NCBI GenBank assembly: GCA_021845505.1
Contig: JAJZVU010000008.1
Span: forward strand, 1 to 64,000
DNA length: 64,000 nt
DNA from: Pseudomonadota bacterium
Lineage (GTDB): Bacteria; Pseudomonadota; Gammaproteobacteria; Burkholderiales; Burkholderiaceae_C
Direction of reading: 5' to 3'
Positions 1-6,841 of this stretch are shown here, piece after piece. The position numbers and the translations under genes are program-made. Under the pieces are notes generated by a model. That model did no database searches. It saw only the letters and a list, made by a program, of their open reading frames with translations, and was not told the DNA's origin. Within the stretch, counting starts at the first letter, position 1; every line of letters starts with the position of its first letter.

Positions 1-20
1 CTGAGGCGAAGGCGCGGCCC

Positions 21-246
21 GGCTCAGCGCCGCTCGCCCGCGCCTGGCGGCGCAGGCTGCTGCGGCTCAGCGCCCGGCGCCCGCGCCTGGCGGCGCAGGC
101 TGCTGCGGCTCAGCGCCCGGCGCCCGCGCCTGGCGGCGCAGGCTGCTGCGGCTCAGCGCCTGGCGCCCGCGCCTGGCGGCGCAGGCTGCTGCGGCTCAGC
201 GCCTGGCGCCCGCGCCTGGCGGCGCAGGCTGCTGCGGCTCAGCGCC
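21..246. repeat. 43-bp tandem repeat array overlapping the 3' end of ffh
   Basis: Five head-to-tail copies of a 43-bp unit start at 21, 64, 107, 150 and 193, and the first 11 bp of a sixth copy (236-246) contain the ffh stop codon at 239-241. Copies 2 and 3 are identical, as are copies 4 and 5; the two pairs differ by one C/T change, and copy 1 is more diverged. Each unit contains a GCCTG-gcggcg-CAGGC inverted repeat, so the minus-strand transcript past ffh could form serial hairpins. No spacers differ between copies, so this is a minisatellite, not a CRISPR. Bases 1-20 show nothing recognisable. Confidence 0.93.
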
Positions 247-1594
247 GGAGCAGCCCGGCGCCACCCATGCGCTGCATCATCTTGAACATCTTGGCGCCTT
301 TCATCTTTTTCATCATGTCGCGCATCTGCTCGAACTGGCCGAGCAGGCGGTTGACCTCCTGCACCGCGACGCCGGAGCCGGCGGCGATGCGCCGCTTGCG
401 CGAAGCCTTGATCAACTCGGGCTTGCGCCTTTCGGTCGGGGTCATCGAGCAGATGATGCCCTGCATGCGCCGCACGTCGCGCGCCGCCTTGTCCATGTCG
501 GCCTGGCCGGCGCGCGCCTGCATCTCGGCCGGCAGCTTGTCGATCATGCCTTGCAACCCGCCCATCTTGTTCATCTGGTTGAGTTGCAGCAGGAAGTCGT
601 TCAAGTCGAACTGCTCGCCCGACTTCACCTTGCGCGCCAGTTGCTGCGCCGCCTCCACGTCGACGCTGCGCTGCGCCTGCTCGACCAGCGCGAGCACATC
701 GCCCATGCCGAGGATGCGCTCGGCCATGCGGCGGGGGTCGAAGGCCTCCAGCCCGTCGATCTTCTCCGACACCCCGGCGAACTTGATCGGCGCGCCGGTG
801 ACATGGTGCACCGACAGCGCCGCCCCGCCACGCGCATCGCCATCGAGCTTGGTCAGCACGATCCCGGTCAGCGGCAGCGCGTCGTGGAAGGCGCGCGCGG
901 TGGCCAACGCATCCTGGCCCTGCATCGAGTCGACGACGAACAGGGTCTCCACGGGATCGAGCGCCTGGTGCAGTTCGCGGATCTCCTGCATCATCTGCTG
1001 GTCGATCGCCAGACGCCCGGCGGTGTCGACCAGCAGCACGTCGAAATGGTGGGCGCGCGCATGGGCGAGGGCGCGCGCGGCGATGTCCAGCGGCTTTTCC
1101 TGCGGCGACGACGGCAGGAATTCGGCTCCCGCCTGCGCGCTGACGCTGCGCAACTGCTCGATGGCCGCCGGCCGGTAGACGTCGGCCGAGACCGTGAGCA
1201 CCTTCTTCTTCTGCCGCTCGATCAGCCACTTGGCCAGCTTGGCGGTGGTGGTCGTCTTGCCCGCGCCCTGCAGGCCGGCCATCAGCACCACCGCCGGCGG
1301 CTGCACCGCCAGGTTCAGCCCGGAGCCCGCGCTGCCCATCAGCGCCGACAATTCGCGATGCACCACCCCGACCAGCGCCTGTCCCGGGGTCAGCGACCCC
1401 ACCACTTCCTGGCCCAGGGCCTTTTCCTTGACGTGCTGGGTGAACTCCCGGACCACCGGCAGCGCGACGTCGGCCTCCAGCAGCGCCAGCCGGATCTCGC
1501 GCAGCATGTCCGCGACATTCGACTCGGTGATGCGGGCCTGCCCCCGCACGGTCTTGACGACCTGCGACAAACGCTGGGTGAGTTGGTTGAGCAT
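239..1594 (-). CDS. ffh: Signal recognition particle GTPase Ffh
   Basis: A 451-residue protein, normal length for Ffh. It binds 4.5S RNA and signal peptides of nascent inner-membrane proteins and delivers ribosomes to FtsY at the membrane. An N domain (about 1-90) is followed by the G domain with the P-loop GLQGAGKT at 107-114 and the DTAGR motif, and then by the methionine-rich M domain (roughly 300-445) that holds the signal-sequence groove and RNA-binding site. The ATG at 1594 opens directly into the conserved N-terminal helix. It is transcribed away from ypjD across a 60-bp divergent gap, the same arrangement as in E. coli. Its last codons lie in the first partial unit of the 43-bp array. 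Confidence 0.98.
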   Translation of the reverse strand: MLNQLTQRLSQVVKTVRGQARITESNVADMLREIRLALLEADVALPVVREFTQHVKEKALGQEVVGSLTPGQALVGVVHRELSALMGSAGSGLNLAVQPPAVVLMAGLQGAGKTTTTAKLAKWLIERQKKKVLTVSADVYRPAAIEQLRSVSAQAGAEFLPSSPQEKPLDIAARALAHARAHHFDVLLVDTAGRLAIDQQMMQEIRELHQALDPVETLFVVDSMQGQDALATARAFHDALPLTGIVLTKLDGDARGGAALSVHHVTGAPIKFAGVSEKIDGLEAFDPRRMAERILGMGDVLALVEQAQRSVDVEAAQQLARKVKSGEQFDLNDFLLQLNQMNKMGGLQGMIDKLPAEMQARAGQADMDKAARDVRRMQGIICSMTPTERRKPELIKASRKRRIAAGSGVAVQEVNRLLGQFEQMRDMMKKMKGAKMFKMMQRMGGAGLLRR

Positions 1595-1654
1595 CGCGAT
1601 CGAGGGTGTGAGCTGCCGAGCCGCCCCGAGAGGGCGCTCGGTTAAACTCCAAAC

Positions 1655-2476
1655 ATGTGGATTTTAGTCAACGCACTGGCCTTCGCACTGTACCTGCTGG
1701 CGGCGTTCATCGGCCGCCCGCGGCTGGCGCCGGCGCAGCGCGCGGCGCAGCCGGCAGGCCGCGGTGACGCGTCGACGCTGGCGATGCTGCTGGCCTGGCT
1801 GGCGCACGCGGCCACCTTCGCGCTGGTGCTCGAGGGGGTGCACAAACCCGATTTCGGCTTCGCTCCCGCGCTGTCGCTGACCTTCTGGCTGGTGGCCGCA
1901 GTGTACTGGGTCGAAAGCCTGTACTACCCGCTGCAGGGCCTGCGTTCGTGGATCTGCCTGCTGGCGGCCGGCTCGCTGCTGCTGACCTGGTTCTACCCCC
2001 CATTCCGCTTCGCTCCGCCGGGAGCCGGATTGGCGTTTTCCCTGCACTGGGCGATGGGAATCGCCGCCTACGGACTGTTCGGCGCTGCCGTGTTGCACGG
2101 GGTGATGCTGTGGTCGGCCGAACGCGCGCTGCAGCAGCGCCGCCCCGGCTTGGCCGGCCTCGGCCCGGCGCTGCCTCTGCTGACCCTGGAAAAACTCACC
2201 TACCGCCTGGCCACGCTGGGCTTCGTGATGCTCAGCGCATCGCTGGTGTTCGCGGTGCTGTTCAGCGACCGGCTGTTCGGCGAGCCCTTCCAGTTCAACC
2301 ACCAGACGGTGTTCGGCGTGGCTTCGTGGCTGCTGTTCGCCGTGCTGCTGCTGGGGCGGCACGTGCTGGGCTGGCGCGGCCGGCGCGCGCTGCGCTGGCT
2401 GTTCTCGGGCTCGGCGCTGCTGCTGCTGAGCTACGTGGGATCGCGCTTCGTGCTCCAGGTCATCCTGCACCGATGA
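1655..2476 (+). CDS. ypjD: CcsA/YpjD-type cytochrome c assembly membrane protein
   Basis: A 273-residue, strongly hydrophobic protein with about eight predicted membrane segments. It has the features of the CcsA/CcmC-like 'cytochrome c assembly protein' family: aromatic residues followed by a conserved LHW (about residues 130-132) and a late FNHQTVF motif. Family members of the YpjD branch sit next to ffh in many proteobacteria. A role in haem handling or membrane protein quality is inferred from the family, not shown here. The stop codon overlaps the ATG of the next small gene (ATGA at 2473-2476), so the two are probably translationally coupled. Confidence 0.85.
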   Translation: MWILVNALAFALYLLAAFIGRPRLAPAQRAAQPAGRGDASTLAMLLAWLAHAATFALVLEGVHKPDFGFAPALSLTFWLVAAVYWVESLYYPLQGLRSWICLLAAGSLLLTWFYPPFRFAPPGAGLAFSLHWAMGIAAYGLFGAAVLHGVMLWSAERALQQRRPGLAGLGPALPLLTLEKLTYRLATLGFVMLSASLVFAVLFSDRLFGEPFQFNHQTVFGVASWLLFAVLLLGRHVLGWRGRRALRWLFSGSALLLLSYVGSRFVLQVILHR

Positions 2477-2703
2477 AATACCTGCTGCTGTTCATCGTGG
2501 TGATCGTCGGGCTGATGCTGCACAAGAAGCGCCGGGCCGCGGAGGAGCAGCTGCCGCAGGACCGCCGCCGCGCGCAGCGCCTGTCGCCGCCGGAGCCGAT
2601 GCATGCCTGCACCCGCTGCGGGGTGCATGTGCCGGCCAGCCGCTGCGTGTGGGATGCGCAGCGGCGGCCTTACTGTTGCGCCGAACATGCCCGGCAGGGC
2701 TGA
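2473..2703 (+). CDS. PP0621-family small protein with a membrane anchor and Cys motif
   Basis: A 76-residue protein. Residues 2-15 form one hydrophobic segment, followed by a basic stretch (HKKRR). The C-terminal half carries the pattern CTRCGVHVP and a later YCC..H, which looks like a small zinc-binding knuckle. This matches the short 'PP0621 family' proteins found upstream of pilS in beta- and gammaproteobacteria; function is unknown. It starts within the ypjD stop (4-nt overlap) and overlaps the proposed pilS start by 17 nt, so ypjD, this gene and pilS form one translational unit. Confidence 0.8.
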   Translation: MKYLLLFIVVIVGLMLHKKRRAAEEQLPQDRRRAQRLSPPEPMHACTRCGVHVPASRCVWDAQRRPYCCAEHARQG

Positions 2704-4372
2704 CGGTGAAGGCGCCACCGACAGCGGCTTCGCCTTCGAACGCCGCCAGCCCGCGGCACGCCCTGCGCTCGTCCAGCGGCTGATCTCCGGCAGCGCCCCG
2801 TCGCGCGAGCGCCTGCGTTCGTTTCGCGTGCTCGGCGCGGCGCGGCTGCTGATGGGCAGCATCCTGCTCGGCTGGTTCGCGATCAACCTGCTCAGCGGCG
2901 GCGCACGCGCCGGCATCGTGGTCTCGGGTCTGTACGTGCTGCTGGTGCTGGTGCAATGGCTGGTCAGCCTGCGCACGGTGCGCGGCTTCGCCTGGCAGGT
3001 GCTGCTGGCGGTGGTGGTCGACGTCGCGACCTTCAGCCTGCTGCAATGGCTGGCCGGCATCGCGGCGCGCCAACTGCTGGTCAGCTACACCCTGCCGGTG
3101 CTGGCGGCCGGCGTCTGGGGCACGCTGCGCCTCACGCTGGCCACCACCGCCGCGGTCGCCCTGCTGCTGCTGCTGCACGCGCTGGCCGGTGCCGGAGGCT
3201 GGCGCAGCGGCCACGAGCTGGAGCTGTTCTCCGCCGGCTTCGTCGGCGCCGCGTACTTCGCGATGGGCCTGCTCGCCTGGCAGTTGTCGCAGCGCCTGGT
3301 GCGCCAGGAGCAGCGCGCGCGCAGCAGCGAAATGCGCGCGTCGCGCCAGCTGGCCCTCAACCGGCACGTGCTGCTCGAGCATCCCGACGGCGTGCTGGTG
3401 CTGGACGCGCGGCTGCGCGTGGAAGCGGCCAACCCCGCGGCGGCCGCGCTGCTGGGCATGCCCGGCACTCCCGACGAACTGGCGCCCGGATCGTGGGACC
3501 TGGCCAAACCCGAGCTGGCCACGCTGGGCGACGCGTTGCGCACGCAGGCGGGCAGCCTGCGCGGCGGCGCCCAGCTGCAGCTCGAGAGCGTCGACGGCGC
3601 GCGCCTGCGCGCGCGGGTGCAGCCGCTGCGCCACCTGCCCGGCGGACCGGCCTACGTGGTGTTCGTGCAGGACATGCGGGAGATCGGCAACCAGATCCAG
3701 CAGGACAAGCTGGCCGCGCTGGGCCGGCTGGTCGCAGCGCTGGCGCATGAGATCCGCAACCCCCTGGGGGCGATCGCCCATGCCAATGAACTGGCCGCCG
3801 AACCCGGCCTCAGCGAGGCCCAGCGCAAGCGCATGTCCGAATTGATCGCACAGAACGTCGACCGCCTCAACCGCATCGTCGAGGACGTGCTCGACCTGGG
3901 GCGCTCGGGAACCCGCGCGCCGATGACCCTGCAGCCCATGCGCCTGCTGCGCGAACTGGCCGCCGAATTCGATTCCGACTGTCCGGGGCGCATCACCCTG
4001 CTGGCCGAAGACCCGCAGGCGACCCTGGAGTTCGACCCCCAGCACCTGCGCCGGGTACTCGTGAACCTGTTGAGCAACGCCCAGCGCTTCGCCAGCCGCG
4101 ATCGCGGGGCGATACGCGTGCAGTTGCGCGGCCAGACCCGGGCGCGCGAGCTGGTCGTGTCCAACGACGGGCCGGTGGTCGCGCCGACCCTGCGCGCGCA
4201 GATTTTCGAACCTTTTTTCACCACCGACAGCCGCGGCACCGGGCTGGGGCTCTATATTTGCCAGGAGTTGTGTTCGCGTTACGGTACGAGGCTGTTCTAC
4301 CGCGTGGTGCCGCAGCAGCCGCCGCACGGGGAATTCGTCATCGGGGTGGTCGCCGCCCCGGTTGCCACCTGA
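2687..4372 (+). CDS. pilS: PilS-like sensor histidine kinase of the type IV pilus regulatory system
   Basis: A 561-residue protein when started at the ATG at 2687; an upstream ATG at 2603 would bury the start deep inside the previous gene. Several N-terminal hydrophobic segments (about residues 50-205) anchor it in the inner membrane. A PAS-like region follows (about 225-330), then a HisKA domain with the phospho-accepting H-box LAHEIRNPLG (His354). The C-terminal HATPase domain has an N box in NLLSNAQR and a G box in GTGLGLYI. In the PilS/PilR family the kinase senses pilin level in the membrane and phosphorylates PilR. The adjacent pilR starts 30 nt downstream. Confidence 0.92.
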   Translation: MPGRADGEGATDSGFAFERRQPAARPALVQRLISGSAPSRERLRSFRVLGAARLLMGSILLGWFAINLLSGGARAGIVVSGLYVLLVLVQWLVSLRTVRGFAWQVLLAVVVDVATFSLLQWLAGIAARQLLVSYTLPVLAAGVWGTLRLTLATTAAVALLLLLHALAGAGGWRSGHELELFSAGFVGAAYFAMGLLAWQLSQRLVRQEQRARSSEMRASRQLALNRHVLLEHPDGVLVLDARLRVEAANPAAAALLGMPGTPDELAPGSWDLAKPELATLGDALRTQAGSLRGGAQLQLESVDGARLRARVQPLRHLPGGPAYVVFVQDMREIGNQIQQDKLAALGRLVAALAHEIRNPLGAIAHANELAAEPGLSEAQRKRMSELIAQNVDRLNRIVEDVLDLGRSGTRAPMTLQPMRLLRELAAEFDSDCPGRITLLAEDPQATLEFDPQHLRRVLVNLLSNAQRFASRDRGAIRVQLRGQTRARELVVSNDGPVVAPTLRAQIFEPFFTTDSRGTGLGLYICQELCSRYGTRLFYRVVPQQPPHGEFVIGVVAAPVAT

Positions 4373-4402
4373 GCCGACCACAGCGCAAGGATCCGCCCGG
4401 CC

Positions 4403-5869
4403 ATGAATTCCCGCTCCCCAGCCACGATGCGCCTGCTGGTCGTCGACGACGAACCCGACTTGCGCGAGCTGTACATGCTGACCCTGTTGCGCGAAGGCTG
4501 GCAGGCCGACGAGGCGGGCAGCGTGACCCAGGCGCTGCAGATGATGGAACGCCATGCCTACGAAGTCGCGATTGTCGACATGCGGCTGCCCGACGGCGAG
4601 GGAACCGACATCCTGGCGTGGGCGCAGAGGCAGCGGCGCGGCGAGCGCATCATCGTGGCCACCGCCTACGGCAGCGCGGCCAGCGCGGTGCAGGCGCTGA
4701 AGATGGGAGCCTTCGACTACCTGACCAAACCGGTCGAGCTCAGCCAGTTGCGCCAGGTCGTGCGCTCGGCGCTCGGCCAGCGCGAGCGCGCGGCGGCGCT
4801 GCCGCCGGCAGCGCTGCAGGCCATGGTCGGGGAGTCGGCGGTGATGCAGGCGGTCAAGCAGACCCTGCGCCGCTGCGCCCGCGGCATGGCTCCGGTGCTC
4901 ATCCAGGGCGAGTCGGGAACCGGCAAGGAACTCGCCGCGCGCGCGCTGCACGAACTGAGCAACCGGGCCGAGGGACCTTTTGTCGCGGTCAACTGCAGCG
5001 CGATCCCCGAGCATCTGCTGGAGGCCGAGTTCTTCGGCTACCGCAAGGGAGCGTTCACCGGAGCCACGAGCGCCCACGATGGGTTTTTCGCGGCGGCGGC
5101 GGGCGGCACGCTGTTCCTCGACGAAATCGGCGAACTGCCGCTGTCGATGCAGGCCAAGTTGTTGCGCGCTGTGCAGGAGCGCAAGATCCGGGCGATCGGC
5201 GAGACGGCCGAGACCACGGTCGACGTTCGCCTGGTCAGCGCGACCCACCGCGACCTGCAGCGCTGCGTGGGCGAGGGGTCGTTCCGCCAGGACCTGTATT
5301 ACCGGCTGAACGTGATCGCGGTGACCATGCCGGCGCTGCGCGAACGCCTGGACGACCTGCCGCTGCTCGCCGAAGCGCTGCTGCGGCGCATCCGCCGCGA
5401 CCAGGAACGCCCGGGCCTGCGGCTGCACGAGGCGGCGCTGGCCAGGCTGCGCGACTTCAGCTTCGCCGGCAACGTACGCGAACTCGAGAACCTGCTGCAC
5501 CGGGCCGCGACGATGGCCGCCAGCGACCTCATCGGCGCCGACGACCTGGAACTCGCTCCCGACGCGCGCGCCGCGGCTGCGCTGGCGGGCGCTTCCCCGG
5601 GCGTCGCGGCGGGCGCGCCCGCGGGCGTCGCGGCGGGCGCTTCCCCGGGCGTCGCGGTGGGCGCCGCGGTGGGCGCCGCCCCGCCCGCCGACGAGCAGAC
5701 GCAGGCCGACCGGCTCGCCGCGTACCTCGACGAGGTGGAGCGCCAGGTGCTGGTGCAGGCACTGCGCGACGCCGAACAGGACCTGCAGGCAGCCGCCCGC
5801 CGCGTCGGCCTGGCGCCGCGCCAACTGCACTGGCGCCTGCGGCGCCTGCACATCGATGCGGGAACGTGA
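4403..5869 (+). CDS. pilR: PilR-like sigma-54-dependent response regulator
   Basis: A 488-residue NtrC-type regulator. The receiver domain (about 9-120) has the acidic pair VVDDE and phospho-acceptor Asp59 in VDMRLPDG. The central AAA+ domain (about 140-380) shows the Walker A GESGTGKE and the sigma-54 contact loop GAFTGA near residue 216. A Fis-type helix-turn-helix (LQAAARRVGLAPRQL) lies at the C-terminus. In characterised relatives PilR activates the pilin gene from a sigma-54 promoter; pilB, pilC and pilD lie about 13 kb downstream in this window. Between the AAA+ domain and the HTH is an unusual Ala/Gly/Pro linker made of 8-residue repeats (395-418 and a degenerate tail). The end overlaps ampD by 14 nt. 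Confidence 0.95.
   Translation: MNSRSPATMRLLVVDDEPDLRELYMLTLLREGWQADEAGSVTQALQMMERHAYEVAIVDMRLPDGEGTDILAWAQRQRRGERIIVATAYGSAASAVQALKMGAFDYLTKPVELSQLRQVVRSALGQRERAAALPPAALQAMVGESAVMQAVKQTLRRCARGMAPVLIQGESGTGKELAARALHELSNRAEGPFVAVNCSAIPEHLLEAEFFGYRKGAFTGATSAHDGFFAAAAGGTLFLDEIGELPLSMQAKLLRAVQERKIRAIGETAETTVDVRLVSATHRDLQRCVGEGSFRQDLYYRLNVIAVTMPALRERLDDLPLLAEALLRRIRRDQERPGLRLHEAALARLRDFSFAGNVRELENLLHRAATMAASDLIGADDLELAPDARAAAALAGASPGVAAGAPAGVAAGASPGVAVGAAVGAAPPADEQTQADRLAAYLDEVERQVLVQALRDAEQDLQAAARRVGLAPRQLHWRLRRLHIDAGT
5585..5656 (+). repeat. Three in-frame 24-bp repeats in the PilR linker
   Basis: Three tandem 24-bp units (5585-5608, 5609-5632, 5633-5656) encode AGASPGVA, AGAPAGVA and AGASPGVA, and a degenerate VGAAVGAA continues the pattern. 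Units 1 and 3 are identical at nucleotide level. The insertion lengthens the flexible tether between the AAA+ motor and the DNA-binding domain without breaking the frame, which suggests recent slippage or unequal crossing-over. Confidence 0.9.
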
Positions 5870-6449
5870 ACCCGCGGCTGCCGGCGCGCTGTTCGACGCC
5901 GGCTGGTACCGCCATGCGCTGCGCCGCGACTCCCCTCATTTCGACTCGCGCCCGCCCCAGGCCGAGGTGGAACTGGTGGTGCTGCACGGCATCTCGCTGC
6001 CGGCCGGGGTGTTCGGCACGCCGCATGTCGACGCGCTGTTCATGGGCCGGCTCGACGCGACCGCGCACGCCGACTTGCCCGACCTGCGGGGGCTGAGGGT
6101 CTCGGCGCATTTCCTGGTGCGTCGCGGCGGCGAACTGCTGCAGTACGTGTCCTGCGAGCAGCGCGCCTGGCACGCCGGGGTGTCGCGTTTCGCCGGGCGC
6201 GAGCGGTGCAACGACTTCAGCGTCGGCATCGAACTCGAAGGCTGCGACACCCTGCCCTACGCGCAGCCGCAATACGACACCCTGGCCGCCCTGCTCGGCG
6301 CGCTGCTCGAGGCCTACCCGGTGCGGGCCATCGCCGGCCACAGCGACATCGCCCCCGGTCGCAAGACCGATCCGGGTCCCTGCTTCGACTGGGAGCAGGT
6401 GCGCCGCGCCAGCGCGCTGGCCGCCCCTGCGCTGCCCCCCTTCGCCTGA
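5856..6449 (+). CDS. ampD: 1,6-anhydro-N-acetylmuramyl-L-alanine amidase AmpD
   Basis: A 197-residue cytoplasmic zinc amidase (Amidase_2 fold) that cleaves the peptide from anhydro-muropeptides during peptidoglycan recycling. In enterobacteria and pseudomonads its loss derepresses ampC-type beta-lactamase. Visible motifs include the early VVLHGIS with the first zinc His, the central SAHFLVRR and VGIELEG, and the C-terminal GHSDIAPGRKTDPG, which supplies the second His and Asp ligands and the catalytic Lys. The ATG at 5856 lies inside the end of pilR (14-nt overlap), a placement conserved in Burkholderiales. No ampR or ampC is present in the window. Confidence 0.95.
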   Translation: MREREPAAAGALFDAGWYRHALRRDSPHFDSRPPQAEVELVVLHGISLPAGVFGTPHVDALFMGRLDATAHADLPDLRGLRVSAHFLVRRGGELLQYVSCEQRAWHAGVSRFAGRERCNDFSVGIELEGCDTLPYAQPQYDTLAALLGALLEAYPVRAIAGHSDIAPGRKTDPGPCFDWEQVRRASALAAPALPPFA

Positions 6450-6602
6450 TCCGGGGTCGACGTGCGCGCGGCGCGACAGGCTCGCCGCGCTGCCAGTGCG
6501 CTGGGCAGGCGGGGCGCACGCCGCGTGCGCGCTCGCCGCGGCGCAACGCCTGCTGTGGAAAACCCTGTGCACATCCGACTGGACAAGGGGAAACCTGTCG
6601 CG

Positions 6603-6618
6603 GCGCTAGCTATAGGGG
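6603..6618. promoter_or_regulatory. NrdR box 1
   Basis: A 16-bp palindrome-like site with core CTAGCTATAG. It fits the NrdR box consensus, roughly acaCwAtATwTwGwgt. NrdR is the ATP/dATP-sensing repressor of ribonucleotide reductase genes. It is spaced 32 bp, about three helical turns, from the second box, which is the usual NrdR pairing. Confidence 0.75.
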
Positions 6619-6619
6619 A

Positions 6620-6648
6620 TTGCGCATGGGTCCGACGCTAGATATAGT
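6620..6648 (+). promoter_or_regulatory. Probable sigma-70 promoter of nrdA
   Basis: A -35 TTGCGC at 6620-6625 and a -10 TATAGT at 6643-6648 are separated by 17 bp. The -10 lies inside NrdR box 2, and NrdR box 1 ends 1 bp before the -35, so bound NrdR would cover the RNA polymerase site. Predicted transcription starts near 6655. Confidence 0.65.
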
Positions 6649-6650
6649 GG
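6635..6650. promoter_or_regulatory. NrdR box 2
   Basis: A 16-bp site with core CTAGATATAG, the better of the two matches to the NrdR consensus. It contains the predicted -10 hexamer of nrdA, which is consistent with repression. Confidence 0.8.
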
Positions 6651-6841
6651 GTGCAAAGCCGCCCGGCGACCCCGCCGACAGCTGCTGCGGCGGCTCCACG
6701 AGGGCCGTGCACGCAGGCGGCGAACCCTCGCGCAGTGCGTGGTCAGCCTGCACGTGGTCAGCCTGCACGGCGGCCCGACCCGAACGCCACGCGCCCACGC
6801 GCGCCGGCGACTGCGCGATCCAGCTTGACAGGAGATCCTGC

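Larger units (their letters stand above)
6450..6841 (+). other. Intergenic control region upstream of nrdA
   Basis: These 392 bp separate ampD from nrdA. They hold, in order, a DnaA-box-like TGTGGAAAA at 6554-6562 (one mismatch to the reverse of TTATCCACA), two NrdR boxes, a promoter and a leader of about 185 nt. The leader contains a 15-bp sequence repeated twice in tandem (6739-6753 and 6754-6768, GTGGTCAGCCTGCAC). A strong Shine-Dalgarno AGGAG at 6830-6834 lies 7 nt before the GTG start at 6842. The DnaA-like site is suggestive only, because E. coli nrdAB is known to use DnaA boxes but one 8/9 match is weak evidence. Confidence 0.7.

Noticed and set aside
21-246. CRISPR array
   Set aside because: The 43-bp units are contiguous with no unique spacers and contain the ffh stop region; this is a tandem repeat.
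2492-5851. Very long open frame antisense to pilS and pilR
   Set aside because: Gln/Arg/His-rich translation with no family features. In DNA this GC-rich, stop-free antisense frames are expected opposite real genes, and the plus strand has complete pilS and pilR.
6450-6841. Riboswitch in the nrdA leader
   Set aside because: The leader is about 185 nt but shows no B12, S-box or other class core that I recognise. The tandem 15-bp repeat and NrdR boxes explain what is visible.
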